Source: Flavobacteriales bacterium (GTDB taxonomy: Bacteria > Bacteroidota > Bacteroidia > Flavobacteriales > Flavobacteriaceae). Taken from it: 64,000 nucleotides of DNA. The stretch covers positions 1 to 64,000 of the forward strand of contig JACJYY010000004.1 in assembly GCA_020635875.1 (NCBI GenBank), in the 5' to 3' direction. The stretch's first letter is position 1. The number at the start of each line of letters is the position of its first letter. The translations under genes and the position numbers were made by a program. The notes under the pieces were generated by a model. The model was not told the origin of the DNA. It ran no database searches and was given only the letters and a program-made list of their open reading frames with translations. Positions 36,480 to 44,446 of the stretch are shown one piece after another.

Positions 36480-37658
36480 ATGAGTACAGACGCTAGTAAA
36501 AGATACAACTTGAGAGGAGTTTCAGCTTCTAAAGAAGATGTTCATAACGCCATTAAAAATATAGATAAAGGTTTATTCCCTCAAGCGTTCTGTAAAATTA
36601 TTCCGGACTATCTAACCAATGATGAAGACTACTGTATTATTATGCATGCGGATGGAGCAGGTACAAAATCGTCCTTAGCATATATGTATTGGAAAGAAAC
36701 AGGAGATTTATCTGTATGGAAAGGAATTGCCCAGGATGCTCTTATAATGAATATTGATGATTTAATTTGTGTAGGAGCAACCGATAATATCTTACTCTCA
36801 TCTACAATTGGCAGAAATAAGACACTAATTCCATCTGAGGTAATTTCTGCTATTATTAATGGTACAGAAGAATTAATTCAAGAATTGGATTCTTTTGGTG
36901 TTAAGATTAACTCAACTGGAGGAGAAACTGCTGATGTGGGGGATTTGGTACGAACAATTATTGTGGATTCTACAGTTACAGCCCGAATGAAACGTGCAGA
37001 TGTGATTGATAACGCTAATATTAAAGCAGGTGATGTAATTGTGGGGTTAGCTTCTTATGGTCAGGCCACATATGAAAAATCCTATAATGGAGGTATGGGA
37101 AGTAATGGATTAACTTCTGCAAGACATGATGTATTTGATAAATACCTAGCGGCTAAATATCCTGAAAGTTTTGATGCAGCAGTCCCAGAAGAATTAGTGT
37201 ATTCAGGAAAAGTGAAGTTGACTGATGAAGTAGAAGGTAGCCCTATTGATGCAGGACAATTAGTGTTGTCACCAACACGTACCTATGCGCCAGTGGTAAA
37301 GAAAATTTTAGAAAAATATAATGCGGAGCAAATTCATGGAATGGTGCATTGTAGTGGTGGAGCACAAACTAAAGTGTTGCATTTTGTAGATAATGTTCAC
37401 GTAATAAAAGACAATATGTTACCTGTACCACCATTGTTTAAATTAATTCAGGAGCAATCCAATACAGATTGGAAAGAAATGTATCAAGTGTTTAATTGTG
37501 GTCACCGTTTAGAGGTTTATGTGCCACAAGAAGTAGCAGATGATATTATCGCTATTTCTAAATCATTTAATATTGATGCTCAAGTGATTGGTAGAGTAGA
37601 AGTGGCAGACGGAAAGAAGCTGACTATTGAGAGTGAATACGGTACGTTTAAGTATTAA
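36480..37658 (+). CDS. purM: Phosphoribosylformylglycinamidine cyclo-ligase
   Basis: A 392-residue AIR synthase closing the imidazole ring in purine synthesis (FGAM plus ATP to AIR). Signatures are HADGAGTKSSLAYMYW (residues about 57-72), GIAQDALIMNIDDLICVGA, STGGETADVGDLV and MVHCSGGAQTKVL. The form is longer than E. coli PurM (345) and is the Bacteroidota type. It has its own consensus promoter. Two insertion sequences lie directly downstream, so the stretch behind it seems to tolerate insertions. Confidence 0.9.
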   Translation: MSTDASKRYNLRGVSASKEDVHNAIKNIDKGLFPQAFCKIIPDYLTNDEDYCIIMHADGAGTKSSLAYMYWKETGDLSVWKGIAQDALIMNIDDLICVGATDNILLSSTIGRNKTLIPSEVISAIINGTEELIQELDSFGVKINSTGGETADVGDLVRTIIVDSTVTARMKRADVIDNANIKAGDVIVGLASYGQATYEKSYNGGMGSNGLTSARHDVFDKYLAAKYPESFDAAVPEELVYSGKVKLTDEVEGSPIDAGQLVLSPTRTYAPVVKKILEKYNAEQIHGMVHCSGGAQTKVLHFVDNVHVIKDNMLPVPPLFKLIQEQSNTDWKEMYQVFNCGHRLEVYVPQEVADDIIAISKSFNIDAQVIGRVEVADGKKLTIESEYGTFKY

Positions 37659-37713
37659 AAACCGCATAATTTTTAATATAAATCTCGTTGATTTTCAATG
37701 GGCTTTTTATGGA

Positions 37714-37878
37714 TCAATCTATTTCTATACAATCTATAACTGTAGAATGTTCTTTGAATACATATGAAGAATAGTCACTATAATTAAGAATACTTTTAGC
37801 AACATCTTGTATGTTACTTTCATCTTTTAAAACAGATTCAAAAAATCTTATTGGATATGAAATTGTGCTATCATTCAT
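37714..37878 (-). CDS. Small open frame next to the IS element, unknown
   Basis: A possible protein of 54 residues from an ATG at 37878 (MNDSTISYPIRFF), with a GTG at 37908 as an alternative. I do not recognise it. It matters mostly because the IS target duplication begins 20 coding bases inside it. The right copy at 39614 therefore repeats its first codons and upstream region but is cut off by the IS end. Joining the flanks as they were before insertion leaves this frame open further upstream, but the added part crosses a hairpin and is unlikely to be translated. It may be a small gene or a gene remnant. Confidence 0.25.
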   Translation of the reverse strand: MNDSTISYPIRFFESVLKDESNIQDVAKSILNYSDYSSYVFKEHSTVIDCIEID

Positions 37879-37970
37879 ACAACAAGGCACATTCAGAAGT
37901 ACGCTCACTTTTTTAAAAATACAGATATAAAAACCGATTTTGATTTTTTCAAAGTCGGTTTTTGTTTTTT
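37858..37970. repeat. Left copy of a 113-bp direct repeat flanking the IS1634-type element
   Basis: Directly abuts the left IS end. It is identical to 39614-39726. Both copies contain an inverted repeat (AAAAACCGATTTTG with CAAAGTCGGTTTTT) that may be a terminator. The pair is best read as a long target-site duplication. Confidence 0.9.
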
Positions 37971-38065
37971 CCTGAGTTCCGCACTATTTTGAGGCAAAAA
38001 ATCTTAAAACACACATAATCAATTACATAAGTACATTTGTTTGGGTGTTTTGGGTGTCCCAGACG

Positions 38066-38073
38066 TATATTTG
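38066..38073 (+). promoter_or_regulatory. -7 box TATATTTG inside the IS, ahead of the transposase
   Basis: A TAnnTTTG match with only CATC between it and the ATG at 38078, so a leaderless transposase mRNA is possible. TTTG at 38040-38043 could serve as a -33 element with a 22-base spacer. Confidence 0.5.
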
Positions 38074-38077
38074 CATC

Positions 38078-39586
38078 ATGTTTGTCAGAAAAAAGAAGAA
38101 TAAAAGCGGGGTTGTTAGTATCCAAGTCATAGATAAAAGTTTAGGGAAGTATAAAATGATAAAAACCATTGGTTGCTCTTCCGATATAATAGAGATAGAT
38201 GCTCTTTATCAACAAGGTCTGGATTATATTCAACACTATGAAGGACAAAAAACACTTGAGTTTACCAATCAAGATTTCAAGGATACTGTCAAACAAAGTA
38301 TACGCAATATATCCATTGAAGGAATTTCTCTTTTACTTGGTAAAATTTATTCAGAAATTGGTTTTGATAAGGTTTGCGATGACTTGCTAAAGCAGTTGGT
38401 ATTGGTACGTTTGTCTCATCCGGCAAGTAAACTTAAGACGTCTCAAAATTTACATCGTTATTTTTCAGTTAATATAAAAGAAGATCGGATTTACAGGTAT
38501 CTAGACAAAATTTATTCTTCCCAAAAGGAAAGGCTTCAACAAATTAGTTATACTCATACTAAGAAAATACTGGGTGGTGTTATTAGTGTTGTTTTTTATG
38601 ATGTGACAACCCTCTATTTTCAGATTGATAATGAAGATGAAATAAGAAGACGAGGTTTTTCTAAGGAAGGGAAACACCAAAATCCCCAAATTGTATTAGG
38701 ATTACTTGTTGGCGTCGAAGGGTATCCTTTAGCTTACGAGATTCATCAAGGCAATACGTTTGAAGGACATACAATGCTTCCCATAATTGATACATTCAAA
38801 AGCAAATATGACTTAAAAAAGTTAATTGTTGTTGCGGACTCTGGCTTGCTTTCATCAGCTAACGTTAAAGAACTACAAGACAAAGGTTATGAGTTTATTC
38901 TCGGAGCGCGTATCAAAAACGAAAGTGAGAAGATTAAAGGAAAAATACTTGCTCAAAAACTGGAAGATAAATCCAGTACGATTATTGATAAAGAAGACGG
39001 GACAAAGCTAATTTTAGGATATACAGAAAGAAGAGCACAAAAGGACAAGTATAACAGAGACAGAGGGTTGATAAAACTGGAGCAAAAAGTAAAATCTGGA
39101 AAACTAACGAAGTCCTCAATAAATAATAGAGGATACAACAAATACTTAAAATTAGATGGTCAAATCTCCATTGAAGTTGACTATGATAAATTCAATCAAG
39201 ACGCCGTATGGGACGGACTCAAGGGATATTTGACCAACACTTCTTTAACTAAAGACGAAATAATCAATAATTATGGGCAATTATGGAAAATTGAAAAAGC
39301 TTTTAGAATATCAAAACACGACTTAAAAATCAGACCAATATATCATAGATTACAGAAAAGAATCGAGTCCCACATAACCATCAATTTTGTCGCATACAAG
39401 GTGTACAAGGAACTTGAGAGGCAACTCAAACTAAAAAAAGCCAACATGAGCCCTGAAAAAGCCATAGATATTGCCAAAACAATATACGCAATTCAAATCA
39501 ACGACCCAATCAATGGTCAAGAATTTAAAGAGACTCTTCTGCTAAATGAGGAACAAAAAAATTTAGCCAAATTATTCAATTTTTAA
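38078..39586 (+). CDS. IS1634-family transposase
   Basis: About 502 residues from the ATG at 38078; an in-frame GTG at 38045 lies upstream of the promoter box. It is a DDE transposase of the IS4 superfamily. The first Asp is in VVFYDVTTLYFQ, the second in LIVVADSGLLSSANV, and the third acidic residue, Glu, in LWKIEKAFRISKHDL, a YxxR-like region. All catalytic positions seem intact. It lies within matched inverted repeats and probably still moves. Confidence 0.93.
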   Translation: MFVRKKKNKSGVVSIQVIDKSLGKYKMIKTIGCSSDIIEIDALYQQGLDYIQHYEGQKTLEFTNQDFKDTVKQSIRNISIEGISLLLGKIYSEIGFDKVCDDLLKQLVLVRLSHPASKLKTSQNLHRYFSVNIKEDRIYRYLDKIYSSQKERLQQISYTHTKKILGGVISVVFYDVTTLYFQIDNEDEIRRRGFSKEGKHQNPQIVLGLLVGVEGYPLAYEIHQGNTFEGHTMLPIIDTFKSKYDLKKLIVVADSGLLSSANVKELQDKGYEFILGARIKNESEKIKGKILAQKLEDKSSTIIDKEDGTKLILGYTERRAQKDKYNRDRGLIKLEQKVKSGKLTKSSINNRGYNKYLKLDGQISIEVDYDKFNQDAVWDGLKGYLTNTSLTKDEIINNYGQLWKIEKAFRISKHDLKIRPIYHRLQKRIESHITINFVAYKVYKELERQLKLKKANMSPEKAIDIAKTIYAIQINDPINGQEFKETLLLNEEQKNLAKLFNF

Positions 39587-39613
39587 TTTGGGTGTCCCAG
39601 CGCGGAACTCAGG

Positions 39614-39726
39614 TGAAATTGTGCTATCATTCATACAACAAGGCACATTCAGAAGTACGCTCACTTTTTTAAAAATACAGATATAAAAACCGATTTTGAT
39701 TTTTTCAAAGTCGGTTTTTGTTTTTT
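39614..39726. repeat. Right copy of the 113-bp direct repeat
   Basis: Identical to 37858-37970 and starts at the base after the right inverted repeat of the IS1634-type element. It carries the same hairpin (AAAAACCGATTTTG and CAAAGTCGGTTTTT) followed by a T run. Confidence 0.9.
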
Positions 39727-39759
39727 TGTTACTATTTTTTGTTAGAAAATATCGTTTTG

Positions 39760-41259
39760 AGTAACAACAACACACACCTATCCCAACGAAGTTAGTTTTC
39801 GGTTTTTAAGCAGCTGAATTTTCAAATTGCGCAATGTAAATTCTTCGTCCGATTTCTAGGGCATTTGCTGTATGGATGCCGAAGAATATCCATAAAATTT
39901 CGCTCTTCTTGGTTCTGGCTTTGATTTTTCTCAAGTTGTAATGTTCTTTTTCATTGCCAAAGCTACCTTCAAGCCTTGTGGCTCTTTCTTTTTTTATGGC
40001 AGAAGCCAATATTTTACGTTGCTCCTCATGTTTCCCAGCTTTTCCTTTACGTACGAAGTCGGTATGAATCTGATTTGAAGAAGTAAATGTTCTGTTTTTG
40101 TTGGTGGCATAGATAGCATCGGCTCCTACTATTTTAATTTTTGTTTTAGTAAGCCATTGCGCAAAATGAACGCTATTTATCAGCCTAGTTCCTTCGTTAA
40201 AAGCCCTGTATTCAAGGTGTTCAATAAAATTAATTCCGTCTATTTGAATCTTGTTTACTTTGGCTCCAAACTCTACCTGTTTAACTTCTTTACCACGAAC
40301 AATAGGACGGACATAGCTTTTATGGATGCTTACAATTCTGTCCTGAACCGACTTACCTGTTTCAAAGATGGTTCGCTGTTGTTTGTATACTTTTGCTATA
40401 ACCGCTCTTTGGGTTTTGTATTTTTGGGTAGCTTCAAAGGGATGAAGATTTTCTATTTTGGAGAGTTCACCATTGAGTTTGTATAAAAGTTTCAATAATC
40501 CACGGGTTACTTTGTTACGGTGTTTGGATAGCTTTTTTCGTTTTCTAGAATAACTATTGTATCGCTCAGACCAGTCCAAGAATTTGGTTCTAGGTAATTT
40601 GATTTTAAAGATTCTGCATAAATCAACCATTTGACTATAGCACCACTTCACGCACTCCCAAAGTAGTTTTTGATTGGTCGGATAACGCAAGTCGCTTTCA
40701 TAGCAAGTCGCATCGGCAAGTACTTTGTCAAGATTTCCCATGTAAGGTAGCCAATTTGCTGCTAATACTTTTTGCGCTTGACTAAGCGGTAATTTTTCAG
40801 ATAATTCCATGCGGATTTGACTGACTATTTTGGAGTTAATCAGCGGTTTTTCAATAGGAATTACAATATCACAAAAGAATTGCATATAAACATTACCGTT
40901 GAGCATCTCAATGAGCATCTGATCGGAACATCCATAATAATTCTTGAGCATCATCAGGGCTATTTTACCCCGCGGACTAAAAATACTTTTTGGTCCCTTG
41001 GTATACTCTTTTATCTTAAAAGACTTTGACAGCTCGGAAAAAGGTGTAGAAAGGTAAATTTTCCCTAAATCAGTCTTTAAAAATTGCGCGTAAAAAGCAT
41101 CAAAATTTTCGTTAAATGTAAAAAAAGGAATTTCGTGTTGACCCGAGGCTTTAGCCGAACAGACGAAGTAAATTCGCTTAAACGTACTATTTTTGGCATT
41201 GGTATTTAAAAGTAAACCCCGTTTTTAACTCATTTTGAGCAATTTCGGGGTTTGTTACT
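39760..41259 (-). mobile_element. IS1182/IS5-like insertion sequence, ends approximate
   Basis: A second element, beginning within 150 bases of the first IS and transcribed on the minus strand. The best end match I see is AGTAACAA at 39760 and its reverse complement ending at 41259, only 8 bases with weak extension, so the borders are tentative and no target duplication could be fixed. Close to the start of the transposase is a hairpin (AAACCCCG at 41214 with CGGGGTTT at 41246). The second IS lies between the purM flank and the tRNA cluster. Confidence 0.6.
39806..41199 (-). CDS. IS1182-type transposase with an apparent one-base frame break near its start
   Basis: The open frame from the in-frame ATG at 40954 gives 382 residues with an intact DDE set: Asp in KVLADATCYESD, Asp in IVGADAIYATNK and Glu in RLEGSFGNEKEHYNLRK. 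The same frame stays open upstream to about 41224 and encodes typical N-terminal transposase sequence (HEIPFFTFNENFD, TDLGKIYLSTPF, KGPKSIFSPRGKIALM), but holds no in-frame start codon. An ATG at 41199 begins a natural start (MPK) but is one base out of frame. A run of five A residues just after it would need six to restore MPKNSTFKRIYFV. So the copy is either decayed or uses slippage. Confidence 0.75.
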
Positions 41260-41360
41260 TTTAAAAATAACACTTATTCTGCTGATATACAAGTGTTTAT
41301 TGATTTGCGAATGTGCCCAACAAAACTATTAAAATGTTGCAGCATTGTTGCAGCAATGAT

Positions 41361-41400
41361 ATATAAAAACAAAAAATCCCCACTAAAGTAAGTGAGGATT
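41361..41400 (-). terminator. Terminator of the tRNA cluster
   Basis: Read on the minus strand, AATCCTCACT pairs with AGTGGGGATT (one G-T pair) and a T-rich run follows. It lies 5 bases after the last tRNA (Arg). Next to it, at about 41335-41356, is a short tandem TGTTGCAGCA repeat with no clear meaning. Confidence 0.75.
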
Positions 41401-41404
41401 AATG

Positions 41405-41478
41405 TGATCGCGAAAGGATTCGAACCTTTGACCGTCTGCTTAGAAGGCAGATGCTCTATCCAGCTGAGCTACGCGACC
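41405..41478 (-). tRNA. tRNA-Arg (TCT)
   Basis: On the minus strand GGTCGCGTAGCTCAG begins the acceptor and D arm. The anticodon loop reads CTTCTAA with anticodon TCT, and the T arm is AGGTTCGAATCCT. The acceptor closes with CGCGATC, with one G-T wobble. The CCA end is not encoded. It is third in transcription order of a three-tRNA unit. Confidence 0.95.
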
Positions 41479-41492
41479 ATTGACTTTTAAAG

Positions 41493-41567
41493 TCGGGGTG
41501 GCAGGATTCGAACCTGCGACCTCCGCGTCCCAAACGCGGCGCGATAACCGGGCTACGCTACACCCCG
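41493..41567 (-). tRNA. tRNA-Pro (TGG)
   Basis: The minus strand shows the acceptor CGGGGTG with CACCCCG and the anticodon stem CCGCG/CGCGG enclosing TTTGGGA. The anticodon is TGG, followed by G37. The T arm is standard. The CCA end is not encoded. Confidence 0.94.
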
Positions 41568-41572
41568 AAAAG

Positions 41573-41656
41573 CGGAGAGACAGGGACTCGAACCCTGGCG
41601 ACGGTTACCCGTCGACAGATTAGCAATCTGCTCCGTTACCACTCCGGCACCTCTCC
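41573..41656 (-). tRNA. tRNA-Ser (GCT)
   Basis: A class II tRNA of 84 bases with a long variable arm (CGACGGGTAACCGTCG). The anticodon loop TTGCTAA gives GCT. The acceptor is GGAGAGG with CTCTCC and discriminator G. It is the first tRNA of the unit. Confidence 0.95.
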
Positions 41657-41696
41657 AAACACAAACAAAAACTGTATGTGTGATAAATTTCGAGTG

Positions 41697-41727
41697 CAAA
41701 CTTAGTCTAACTTAAGTGATTACACAA
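41697..41727 (-). promoter_or_regulatory. Promoter of the tRNA-Ser-Pro-Arg unit
   Basis: On the minus strand: TTG (41727-41725), a 20-base spacer, then TAAGTTTG (41704-41697). This is the full consensus, about 40 bases upstream of tRNA-Ser. Confidence 0.78.
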
Positions 41728-41789
41728 GAAAAAAAAAGATTATTTTGAACGAACAATATAACTATTTCATTTATAGTAAATTATTCCAA

Positions 41790-43178
41790 TTATAGGTCTT
41801 TGATGATTTTTTGAAACTTAGGATTGTTCCAGGCAAGAGGGAGTAAATTAGCCAAAATATTGATGTGTTTCTCGTTGATTTGTAACCCTTCTTTTAAATA
41901 ATGGATGCTTTTTTCATTGTCTTGAAGTAGAAAACAAAGTCCTGCCAAACGATAGAATATCAAGTCGTTGTTAGGATATAATTCGTTACACTTCTCTAGA
42001 GAATCAATGGCTGTAGCGTATTCCCCCATTTTGATTAATGTATCGCATAAAGAAAACCATGATTTCAACTTAAAATTACCTTTTTCTAAGGCATTGTTGT
42101 AGCCGATAATAGCTTCTTCGTAAAACTGTAGTGCTCCGTTGGCTTGGGCATAAAGCACCCAATATTTAGCATTGTCTTTATCTGTTGAGAGCGCTTTGTT
42201 GGTGTAATGTAAGGCTTTTGAATAGTTCTTTTTATTGAAGTAGTATCTAATAATGGACAACCACGCTTTTTGAAACAAAGGATCTTCTGTGATAGCTCTA
42301 AGGTAGTATTCTATGGCGTGTTGAGCGTCTCCAATATTTTCATAACATTTTCCTATACGGAGTAAAGCAAATGGCGTAGGGTCGTCTAATGAAAGCGTTA
42401 CTTGGTAGCAAGCAATAGCTTCTTTATACGAGTTTAATTTTTCTAAGCTTTTGGCTTTTTCGATATAACCTCCAACAAAGCGTTCATCAATTAGAATGGC
42501 ATAATCAAAGGCTCTGATGGCTTTTTTATATTTCTTTAAGGTATAATATTCTTTTCCTAATTGATGCCAGGCATATTCAGAGTAGGGGTTTTTATCAATG
42601 TATTCGTTCAAAAATAAAATGGCCTCGTTATGCTCTTCCAAAAAATCAAAACAATACACCGCATTAAATAAGGCAGAATAATCTTCGATGTTATGATTTA
42701 AACAGTCTATGAAACTTTGTTTGGCTTTTGGTACATCGTCAAGATATAAATACTCCATCCCTAAAAACGAGTAGATATCCGCTGGATCATCAGTTAACTT
42801 TATGGCAATTTCCAGTTGTTTTACAGCACTTTCATGGTCATTCCTTCTGGAAAATATATTGGCTCTTTGGATATATGTTTCTTCGTTTGTAGGTTCAATG
42901 GCTTGGAGTTCGTTCAGCAATTTATCCGCTTGATCAAATTTATTGCTGTAGATGTATAAATCTACTTGAGACATTTTTAGCCTAAAAGAATGAGGGTGTT
43001 GATCCAAGGCTAGTTTGAGCGCTTTTTTAGCTAAAGAAACTTTTCCTTGATCTAGGTAATGAATAATAATCCCTTCAAATTCTTCTGAATCAAAAAACAA
43101 AATCTTATTTGTTTTTAGCATTGACTCAAACTTGGCAAGGGGTAATTCCTCTTCTTCGCTATCATCAAATAATTGCAT
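41790..43178 (-). CDS. Tetratricopeptide repeat protein
   Basis: A 462-residue cytoplasmic protein made almost wholly of TPR helices. Repeats with the pattern W-LG-Y-A-P are easy to follow: YAWHQLGKEYYTLKKYKKAI, FALLRIGKCYENIGDAQHAI, KYWVLYAQANGALQFYEEAI and KSWFSLCDTLIKMGEYATAI, about ten to twelve in all. The N-terminus is acidic (FDDSEEEELPLAKFE). No enzymatic domain is visible. It likely mediates protein contacts. It is downstream of the aminotransferase gene on the same strand with a gap of 80 bases. Confidence 0.85.
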   Translation of the reverse strand: MQLFDDSEEEELPLAKFESMLKTNKILFFDSEEFEGIIIHYLDQGKVSLAKKALKLALDQHPHSFRLKMSQVDLYIYSNKFDQADKLLNELQAIEPTNEETYIQRANIFSRRNDHESAVKQLEIAIKLTDDPADIYSFLGMEYLYLDDVPKAKQSFIDCLNHNIEDYSALFNAVYCFDFLEEHNEAILFLNEYIDKNPYSEYAWHQLGKEYYTLKKYKKAIRAFDYAILIDERFVGGYIEKAKSLEKLNSYKEAIACYQVTLSLDDPTPFALLRIGKCYENIGDAQHAIEYYLRAITEDPLFQKAWLSIIRYYFNKKNYSKALHYTNKALSTDKDNAKYWVLYAQANGALQFYEEAIIGYNNALEKGNFKLKSWFSLCDTLIKMGEYATAIDSLEKCNELYPNNDLIFYRLAGLCFLLQDNEKSIHYLKEGLQINEKHINILANLLPLAWNNPKFQKIIKDL

Positions 43179-43258
43179 CCATAAACATTTTAAGATTGTT
43201 TAAAAGTAAACTTTAATACTCTTTACCATTGCGAAACTAGTTGAATATTATAAACAAA

Positions 43259-44446
43259 TTAATCAACAATTTCGTTTATAGATTCAAGTATTATTTGACA
43301 ACCTAATTCAATTTCGTCATAAGAAAGGGTTAGAGGAGGGGTAATGCGCAAAGCTCGTTGCTCAAATAGTAGCCAAAAAAGAATAAGACCTTTTTCCAAA
43401 CATTTAAAAAGTACTTTATTAGCCATTTCTGGCGTGTCAAAAAGTAAGGCAAGCATTAATCCTTTTCCCCTAATTTCTTTGATATATGGATGGATTAATA
43501 AGGATCGGAAAAGTTTTTCCTTCTGCAATGTATCTTCTATCAGGGAGGTTTGAGTTAACTCTTGCAATGTAGCTAAACTAGCGGCGGCTATTACAGGATG
43601 ACCTCCAAAGGTGGTAATGTGTCCTAATTTGGGCTTTTCGATAAGTAAATCCATTAATTCTGGCGAAGAAGTAAAAGCACCAACAGGCATTCCGCCTCCC
43701 ATACCTTTACCCATAACAAGAATGTCAGGCTGCATATCATAATGCTGAAAGCCAAATAATTTGCCTGTTCGACCAAAACCAGGTTGAATTTCATCTAAAA
43801 TCAATAAAGCACCAACTTCCTCACAGCGTGTTTTTACTTTTTTCAAGAAGTTATTTTCAGGAAGGATAAATCCTGCTCCTCCTTGAATAGATTCCATGAT
43901 AACAGCAGCAGTTGAGTGGTCAATTTGCGTCAAATCACTTTCGTTATTGAAGGTGATGAATGTTGTGCCAGGAATTAAGGGTCTAAAGGCGTTTTTGCGT
44001 TCAGGAACTCCCATTACACTCATAGAGCCCATCGTGTTGCCGTGGTAGGCATTATGACAAGAAACAATTTTATGTCTTCCGGTAGCTCTTTTAGCCAACT
44101 TTAAAGCGCCTTCAATGGCTTCTGTACCGGAATTGACAAGATAGGTTCTGGATAGATTTTCGGGCAGTTGTTGAGCGAGTAACTTACAAAATTGAACCGC
44201 TGGATCTTGGATATATTCTCCATAAACCATGACATGTAAATAGCGATCCGTTTGTTCTTTTATAGCTTTAGTTACGTTGGGATGGCAGTGTCCAAGGGTA
44301 CAAGCAGAAACACCTGCTACAAAATCTAAATAGGCTTTTTGATGATTGTCATAAATGTAGCTTCCCTTGGCGTGAGATACTTCCATTGCCAAAGGGTAAG
44401 GGCTTGTTGCTGCTTGATATTTTTTAAAATCATTCATTAGCTTCAT
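43259..44446 (-). CDS. Class III aminotransferase (acetylornithine/ornithine type)
   Basis: A 395-residue fold type I PLP enzyme. Motifs are AYLDFVAGVSACTLGHCHP at the N-terminus, VNSGTEAIEGALKLAKRATG, NAYHGNTMGSMS, the PLP Asp in LLILDEIQPGFGRTG, and the PLP lysine in VMGKGMGGGMPVGAF. The group acts on the distal amino group of ornithine, acetylornithine, lysine or 4-aminobutyrate; the exact substrate cannot be read from the sequence. The start at 44446 overlaps the OstA-like gene by 17 bases, and the ATG at 44437 is an alternative. No arginine genes lie nearby. Confidence 0.88.
   Translation of the reverse strand: MKLMNDFKKYQAATSPYPLAMEVSHAKGSYIYDNHQKAYLDFVAGVSACTLGHCHPNVTKAIKEQTDRYLHVMVYGEYIQDPAVQFCKLLAQQLPENLSRTYLVNSGTEAIEGALKLAKRATGRHKIVSCHNAYHGNTMGSMSVMGVPERKNAFRPLIPGTTFITFNNESDLTQIDHSTAAVIMESIQGGAGFILPENNFLKKVKTRCEEVGALLILDEIQPGFGRTGKLFGFQHYDMQPDILVMGKGMGGGMPVGAFTSSPELMDLLIEKPKLGHITTFGGHPVIAAASLATLQELTQTSLIEDTLQKEKLFRSLLIHPYIKEIRGKGLMLALLFDTPEMANKVLFKCLEKGLILFWLLFEQRALRITPPLTLSYDEIELGCQIILESINEIVD

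Larger units (their letters stand above)
37971..39613 (+). mobile_element. IS1634-type (IS4 superfamily) insertion sequence with 113-bp target duplication
   Basis: A complete 1643-bp element. Terminal inverted repeats are CCTGAGTTCCGC at 37971-37982 and its reverse complement at 39602-39613, with partial matching further in. One transposase fills it. Perfect 113-bp direct repeats flank it. Long, variable target duplications were described for IS1634 of Mycoplasma mycoides, which supports the family call made from the transposase. The identical repeats suggest a recent insertion downstream of purM. Confidence 0.88.

Noticed and set aside
37932..37965. Hairpin AAAAACCGATTTTG/CAAAGTCGGTTTTT considered as an IS end
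   Set aside because: It occurs in both 113-bp copies outside the inverted repeats, so it belongs to the target sequence, probably as a terminator.
40157..40486. 109-residue open frame on the plus strand
   Set aside because: Antisense to the IS1182-type transposase, whose catalytic residues are clear.
41335..41356. Tandem TGTTGCAGCA repeat considered as a regulatory or attachment site
   Set aside because: Only two short imperfect copies, and no integrase or boundary next to it.
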